Under the pieces are notes generated by a model that was given only the letters and a program-made list of their open reading frames with translations, was not told the DNA's origin and ran no database searches. Positions 5,118 to 8,454 of a DNA stretch of 8,454 bases are shown here, piece after piece. The number at the start of each line of letters is the position of its first letter. Position 1 is the first letter of the stretch. The translations under genes and the position numbers were made by a program. Origin of the DNA: Candidatus Dormiibacterota bacterium (GTDB lineage: Bacteria; Chloroflexota; Dormibacteria; UBA8260; Bog-877); assembly GCA_003164475.1 (NCBI GenBank), contig PLTL01000332.1, forward strand, positions 1-8,454. The letters are read 5' to 3'.

Positions 5118-6115
5118 CCGAGCATCCCGGCGGCGTTCTCCTCGAAGAGGGTGCCCCGGCGGATGTAGCGGCGGAGCGTGATGAGCGACCGGTGGCGGGT
5201 CTGGCTGGCGATGGCCCGCTCAGTGGCGCCGGCCTGGGCGGCGGCGGTGGCAAACCCGGCCCGGAGTGAGTGGCCGGAGAGGTCGGGGATCGTGAGACTG
5301 GCGAGGCGGGCGGCTCGGACGAGGATACGGCTCACTGCCCGGTCGCTCATGCGCTCGGGGAGGAGATGGTCCCGGCGATCCATGACCCGGAACAGGGGGC
5401 CCGAGTCGATCTCGGCGAGGCGGCGCCAACGCTGTAGGGCGATCACCGGGTCGGTCTCCTGGTGGCTGCCCTTGGGGATGCCGATCTCCTGGCCCGCCGC
5501 CTCGGGGTCAGTCTTGCTCCGGCGGATGCGCAGCAGCAGACCGCCGTCGACCTCGCGGACGTCGGAGCAGTCGAGGGAGGCGATCTCGGCGCGGCGCAGG
5601 GCGCCGGCGAAGCCGAGGAGGAGGACGCAGTGGTCGCGCACGTCGCGGAGGCTCTCCTCCGGGGTGGCCGACACCATCTCCCGGAGCTGGGCGACGCTGA
5701 GGGGCGCCGCCTCGGTGCGGGGAGCGACTCCGAGCTTGCGGCGGATGCCCCGCATGACCAGACGAACCTCGAGTTCCTGGGTGGGGGCCGGTCGGACACC
5801 GCCCGCCTCGTGGGCGAGGGTGATGGCCGCCAGCTGGAGGTGGATCCAGGAGGAGGTGAGAGGCAGGGGCTTCCCCTTCACCACCCGGGTGGTCTGGGCG
5901 AGGTCGCTGACGTAGCGAGTGAGAGTGCGGGGGGTGGCAGGTAGGGCGGTGAGGTCGTGGACGGCGCACCACGACGTGAACTGCTCCCACGCCCGCTGGT
6001 ACTTGGCCCGGGTGGACGCTGCGAGCGAGGCCTCGAGATGGGCTTCGACCTGGACGTCGAGGGCCTCGAGCCTGGCGGACGCGGTCTCGCGAGGGGCCGA
6101 GTCCGGCGCGATCAC
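5111..6115 (-). CDS. Tyrosine site-specific recombinase (phage integrase/XerD-like)
   Basis: A 334-aa protein from the GTG at 6115. The frame stays open far beyond, but that sequence is antisense to the transposase and is not homologous to recombinases. Residues 20-130 are the N-terminal SAM-like core-binding domain (STRAKYQRAWEQFTSWC). Residues 135-334 are the catalytic domain with a full active site: R174 in GALRRAEI, K201 in RRSKTD, H282 and R285 in GHSLRAGF, H308 in TRHRS, and nucleophile Y317 in LRRYIRRG. It cuts and rejoins DNA through a 3'-phosphotyrosine intermediate. It lacks the extra segment between boxes II and III typical of integron integrases, so it is not an IntI. Divergent from tniA across 147 bases, it may resolve cointegrates in place of a serine resolvase, or integrate an unrelated island. 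The start overlaps the stop of a 12-codon ORF. Confidence 0.9.
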   Translation of the reverse strand: MIAPDSAPRETASARLEALDVQVEAHLEASLAASTRAKYQRAWEQFTSWCAVHDLTALPATPRTLTRYVSDLAQTTRVVKGKPLPLTSSWIHLQLAAITLAHEAGGVRPAPTQELEVRLVMRGIRRKLGVAPRTEAAPLSVAQLREMVSATPEESLRDVRDHCVLLLGFAGALRRAEIASLDCSDVREVDGGLLLRIRRSKTDPEAAGQEIGIPKGSHQETDPVIALQRWRRLAEIDSGPLFRVMDRRDHLLPERMSDRAVSRILVRAARLASLTIPDLSGHSLRAGFATAAAQAGATERAIASQTRHRSLITLRRYIRRGTLFEENAAGMLGL

Positions 6116-6150
6116 TCCAGTCGCGGTGTGCCGCGCCGGGAATTTGACAT
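6112..6150 (-). CDS. Possible 12-codon leader peptide overlapping the recombinase start
   Basis: ATG at 6150-6148 encodes MSNSRRGTPRLE and stops at TGA 6114-6112. The stop shares GTGA with the GTG start of the recombinase. Such a 4-base overlap would let terminating ribosomes restart on a gene whose own Shine-Dalgarno sequence is poor (CTGGA touching the GTG). No clear ribosome-binding site precedes the ATG, so this may be chance. Confidence 0.2.
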   Translation of the reverse strand: MSNSRRGTPRLE

Positions 6151-6262
6151 GACCGATGGCGGGCGAGCGACAGCAGGTTGAGGACGCCCAGAGTCGGTCG
6201 CTTCGAGGGCCGGCGAACGGAATTGGCCCTGCGGTGGCCAGGCGCCGGCCGGGAGACGTGCC
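6116..6262. promoter_or_regulatory. Divergent control region between recombinase and tniA-like genes
   Basis: It contains a TTGACA hexamer (6144-6149, plus strand) without a matching -10 at the usual spacing. An inverted pair AGCGAC (6166-6171)/GTCGCT (6197-6202) is present. Two loosely similar segments also occur, GGAATTTGACATGACCGATGGC-like near 6139-6160 and GGAATTGGCC near 6219-6228. Transposase, recombinase or resolution sites would be expected here, but I could not define a transposon terminus. Confidence 0.4.
6208..6250 (+). repeat. Nested hairpin immediately before the tniA-like ribosome-binding site
   Basis: Outer arms GGCCGGCG (6208-6215) and CGCCGGCC (6243-6250) pair perfectly over 8 bp. 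Inside them, TGGCC (6224-6228) and GGCCA (6236-6240) pair around the loop CTGCGGT. The structure ends directly before the Shine-Dalgarno GGGAG (6251-6255), so in mRNA it could limit transposase translation; in DNA it could be a binding site. Confidence 0.45.
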
Positions 6263-7786
6263 ATGGGCAAGGGAGAGCGTCGAGGGACACCCCATGTGGC
6301 CAGGGAAGCTCGCGAGACGGCGGTCGCGCGGCTGCAAGCCCTGCGAGAGAGCGAGGAGTTCCGCTCCCACCACGTCAGGCTCGTTGCCGACAGCCTCGGC
6401 GTCCTCGATCGGACGGTCTGGCGCTGGCTTCAGGTAGCGGCAGCGGAGCGAAGGAGCACGCGGCGGCAGCGCGCGCAACTGGAGGCCACCGAGCAGGACG
6501 TCGTCGATCTCGCGTACCACCGCGGCAATGTTTCCGCCTTCCACCGAGCCCGCCGGAAGGAGGGGCCGACGCCCGGGATCGGAGCGTGGCGGCGCGCCTT
6601 CGCCCGAGCACTGTCGCCGGGACAGCGAGCCGGGCTGGCCAGCGGGGAGCGAGCGCGCCGGGACCTGGACACGTACCTGATCCGTGAGCCCGAGTTCCGC
6701 AACGCGTGCTGGGAAGCTGACCACACCCAGCTCGCCATCAAGGTGATCCTGCCCGACCGGCGGGTGGTGAGCCCGTGGGCGACCCTCTTCATCGACGTGT
6801 ACTCGCGGGCGATCACCGGCTACGCCATTACCGTCACGCCCGGCCGGGAGAGTATTCTCGCCGCCCTGCGCGCGGCGATTCTGACGGACCCGCCGCACGG
6901 ACCCATCGGTGGCGTGCCCTCGGCCATCCGCTTCGACCGGGGCCGCGACTTCTTGGCCGAGGCCATCGGCGCCGCGGCTGGGGCTCTCGCCATCGAAGTG
7001 CGGGCCCTTCCCGCCTACACACCCCATCTGAAGGGAGCGATCGAGCGGGCCAATCGGTCGCTGGAGCAGCTCCTGCTGAGCGAGCTGCCCGGGTTCCTCC
7101 ATGGGGCGCGAGACCGCGGCGGTCATCTGGTCGGCGGTGACGCCCCCCTGCTCTCATTGGAGTCCTTCGTCCAGCTGTTCGCCGAATTCGTGAGCTGGTA
7201 CAGCGAGCGTCCCCACGAGGGCCTGGGCGGCCGGACGCCGCTCGAGCAGTGGAGCTCGGATCCCACCCCGCTGCACACCGTGCCCGCGGTACAGCTCCGG
7301 CACCTGCTCCTGGTCGGCGTCAGCCGGACCGTGGGCAAGAAGGGCATCCGCCTCGAGAGCCGCTGGTACAACTGCGCCGAGCTCTGCGGCCACGTCGGCC
7401 AGGTGGTGGAGGTGCGGCACATGCCCCACCACGAGGAACAAGTGGAGGTCTTCCTCGACGGGCGGCATCTCGGCACCGCCCACCTCGCCAGCCGGATGAG
7501 CCAAGTGGAGGCGCGGCGGCTTCTCGACCGGCGCGCGGAGGAGGCGCGATGGCTGTCTCGGGTGACCCGCGCCGCCGAGAAGAAGCGGCGAATCGTCTAT
7601 GCGGCGATGACCGAGCCCGGCCCTGCGCGGGTGGTCTCGGCCCTGACCGAGGAGGCGGCCGCCCCGTTGAGCGCGGCGCAGGCTGACGCCGAACAGCGCC
7701 GGCTGGCAAGCCGCAGCCTGGTCAGGCCAGCTGAGCTTCCGGCGCGGATGACACGACCGCTGGTGATCCGGGGAGGTGCGGCATGA
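6263..7786 (+). CDS. tniA: TniA/TnsB-like DDE transposase (Mu/Tn552 family)
   Basis: A 507-aa transposase that joins transposon ends to target DNA. The ATG at 6263 follows GGGAG by seven bases. Residues 15-60 include a helix-turn-helix (VRLVADSLGVLDRTVWRWL) for end binding. Residues 145-275 are the rve/RNase H-like core with the catalytic triad D153 (WEADHTQL), D225 (IRFDRGRD) and E261 (KGAIERANRS); the last two are 35 residues apart, the exact DD-35-E spacing. Residues about 340-410 form the Mu-type C-terminal beta-barrel (VGVSRTVGKKGIRLESRWYN). A basic, Ala/Glu-rich helical tail, where TniA and TnsB contact the ATPase partner, reaches residue 507. Length matches TniA proteins. The TGA overlaps the ATG of the ATPase gene (ATGA), so both are made together. 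All catalytic residues are intact, so it may be active. Confidence 0.92.
   Translation: MGKGERRGTPHVAREARETAVARLQALRESEEFRSHHVRLVADSLGVLDRTVWRWLQVAAAERRSTRRQRAQLEATEQDVVDLAYHRGNVSAFHRARRKEGPTPGIGAWRRAFARALSPGQRAGLASGERARRDLDTYLIREPEFRNACWEADHTQLAIKVILPDRRVVSPWATLFIDVYSRAITGYAITVTPGRESILAALRAAILTDPPHGPIGGVPSAIRFDRGRDFLAEAIGAAAGALAIEVRALPAYTPHLKGAIERANRSLEQLLLSELPGFLHGARDRGGHLVGGDAPLLSLESFVQLFAEFVSWYSERPHEGLGGRTPLEQWSSDPTPLHTVPAVQLRHLLLVGVSRTVGKKGIRLESRWYNCAELCGHVGQVVEVRHMPHHEEQVEVFLDGRHLGTAHLASRMSQVEARRLLDRRAEEARWLSRVTRAAEKKRRIVYAAMTEPGPARVVSALTEEAAAPLSAAQADAEQRRLASRSLVRPAELPARMTRPLVIRGGAA
7770..7775 (+). promoter_or_regulatory. Ribosome-binding site for tniB-like gene
   Basis: GGGAGG lies seven bases before the ATG at 7783, inside the last codons of the transposase gene. 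It supports translation of the ATPase from the overlapping start rather than from a downstream Met. Confidence 0.55.
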
Positions 7787-8454
7787 GCGGGCACTTCCTC
7801 GACCTGAAGGGGGCGGCCATCGTCGCAACGGAACAGCTCATCGACGCCCGGGCGATGATCGGCGAGGCGGTGGAGGCCCAGGCGATGGTGGCCATCCACG
7901 GCGCCGCCGGCACGGGGAAGAGCTTCGCCGTCGAGCAGGCCCTGGTCGACCTCCCGCCCCGCAGCTGGCTCTGGATGGACTTCCGCTGCCGCCCCACACT
8001 TCGCGATGTGCGCCACGCGCTGCATCGGGCAACCGGGCTCGGCTCGATCCTTCCTGCAGATGCCTACGGCGTCGACATGGCCCTCAAGGCGGCGCTGGCG
8101 GCGCGCCCCCGTCTGGTCGTCATCGACGAGAGCCAGTGGCTGAACCGCGAGTGTTTCGAGTACCTCCGCCATCTCCACGATGATCCCGACACCCAGTTCA
8201 GCCTGCTGTTCGTCGGGGGTGCGGGCTGCTACGAGGTGCTGCGCCGCGAGCCGATGCTCGACTCCCGGCTCTACGCCCACATTCGCTTCGAGCCGTTGAG
8301 TCTGGACCAGGTCTTCGCCGTCATCTCGGTGTACCACCCGATCTACGCCGGCGTCAGCGACGACGTGGTGGCCCAGATCGATCGCCGCTGCGCCCACGGC
8401 AACTTCCGGAACTGGGCGAAGTTCACCCACCACGCCGCCCGCTTCTGCGCCGAG
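7783..8454 (+). CDS. tniB: TniB/TnsC-like AAA+ ATPase, target selector (3' truncated by window edge)
   Basis: The first 224 residues of an AAA+ ATPase. The start is the ATG at 7783, preceded by GGGAGG and overlapping the transposase stop by four bases. Walker A GAAGTGKS lies at residues 40-47 and Walker B LVVIDESQWL at 111-120 (D115, E116). A sensor-1 strand LLFVGGAG is at 141-148, followed by a likely arginine-finger region REPMLDSRL (R162). This layout matches MuB, TniB and TnsC, which polymerise on DNA with ATP, choose the target and activate the DDE transposase. The minus-strand ORF that covers it is antisense shadow. The usual third gene, tniQ, would be expected just beyond the right edge. 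Family assignment is confident; whether the gene is complete cannot be seen. Confidence 0.9.
   Translation, partial: MSGHFLDLKGAAIVATEQLIDARAMIGEAVEAQAMVAIHGAAGTGKSFAVEQALVDLPPRSWLWMDFRCRPTLRDVRHALHRATGLGSILPADAYGVDMALKAALAARPRLVVIDESQWLNRECFEYLRHLHDDPDTQFSLLFVGGAGCYEVLRREPMLDSRLYAHIRFEPLSLDQVFAVISVYHPIYAGVSDDVVAQIDRRCAHGNFRNWAKFTHHAARFCAE

Noticed and set aside
5111..6115. Integron integrase (IntI) next to tni genes, as in class 1 integrons
   Set aside because: The recombinase lacks the extra IntI segment between boxes II and III, and no attI or attC-like array is visible.
6131..6149. TGTCAAATTCCC on the minus strand as a Tn5053/Tn7-type transposon terminus
   Set aside because: It begins with TGTCA like such ends, but reads away from tniA, so it would bound an element excluding the transposase; no matching inverted copy was found in the window.
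6116..7126. N-terminal 337-residue extension of the recombinase frame (671-aa ORF 5111-7126, minus)
   Set aside because: The added part lies antisense to the intact tniA-like gene, has Pro/Arg/Gly-rich shadow composition and no recombinase homology; GTG at 6115 gives a normal family length.
7597..8433. 278-aa minus-strand ORF opposite the ATPase gene
   Set aside because: Antisense shadow of a frame carrying clear Walker A and B motifs; high GC produces long spurious ORFs here.
1..8454. CRISPR arrays, tRNA or rRNA genes, riboswitches
   Set aside because: No regularly spaced repeats, no cloverleaf with T-loop and anticodon arms, and no conserved rRNA or riboswitch cores were recognised by eye.

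Overview
The window is GC-rich throughout. Coding frames have strong G/C third positions, GTG starts are common and several genes overlap or abut. With the gene families present, this suggests an actinobacterium or another high-GC soil or freshwater bacterium; no rRNA, tRNA or housekeeping gene fixes the taxon. It reads as an accessory region (genomic island or plasmid-like) built from at least three mobile-DNA modules around small conflict-type genes.

Left (1-838): a short two-gene (+) unit, the tail of an unidentified ORF followed by a 92-aa protein with weak RelE/ParE-like character. Then comes a roughly 400-bp stretch without an intact gene. On its (-) strand it holds the decayed C-terminal tail of a phage-type tyrosine integrase and a 26-codon ORF with a leaderless-style promoter that may be the integrase's 5' stub.

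Centre-left (839-3730, - strand): a compact three-gene operon read right to left. It encodes a large PIN nuclease-GNAT acetyltransferase-ASCH/PUA-like fusion, a stand-alone ASCH-domain protein whose start overlaps the previous stop by 7 nt, and a protein with a single N-terminal membrane anchor resembling the DUF4760 group. Nuclease, acetyltransferase and two RNA-binding-type folds in one unit, with a membrane protein, look like a toxin-antitoxin or defence cassette. This is the best candidate in the window for an undescribed system.

Centre (3731-5110): a 330-bp intergenic region with a strong 11-bp hairpin, then a multi-pass membrane protein with a long polar, low-complexity N-terminus and no recognised family.

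Right (5111-8454): a catalytically complete tyrosine recombinase (-) divergent from a tniA-like DDE transposase (+), which is translationally coupled to a tniB-like AAA+ ATPase that runs off the right edge. This is the core of a Tn5053/Tn402/Tn552-type (Tn7-related) transposon. The recombinase may take the place of the usual serine resolvase, or it may be the target beside which the transposon inserted. The divergent gap of about 150 bp contains inverted repeats and possible binding sites, but I could not identify a transposon end in it.
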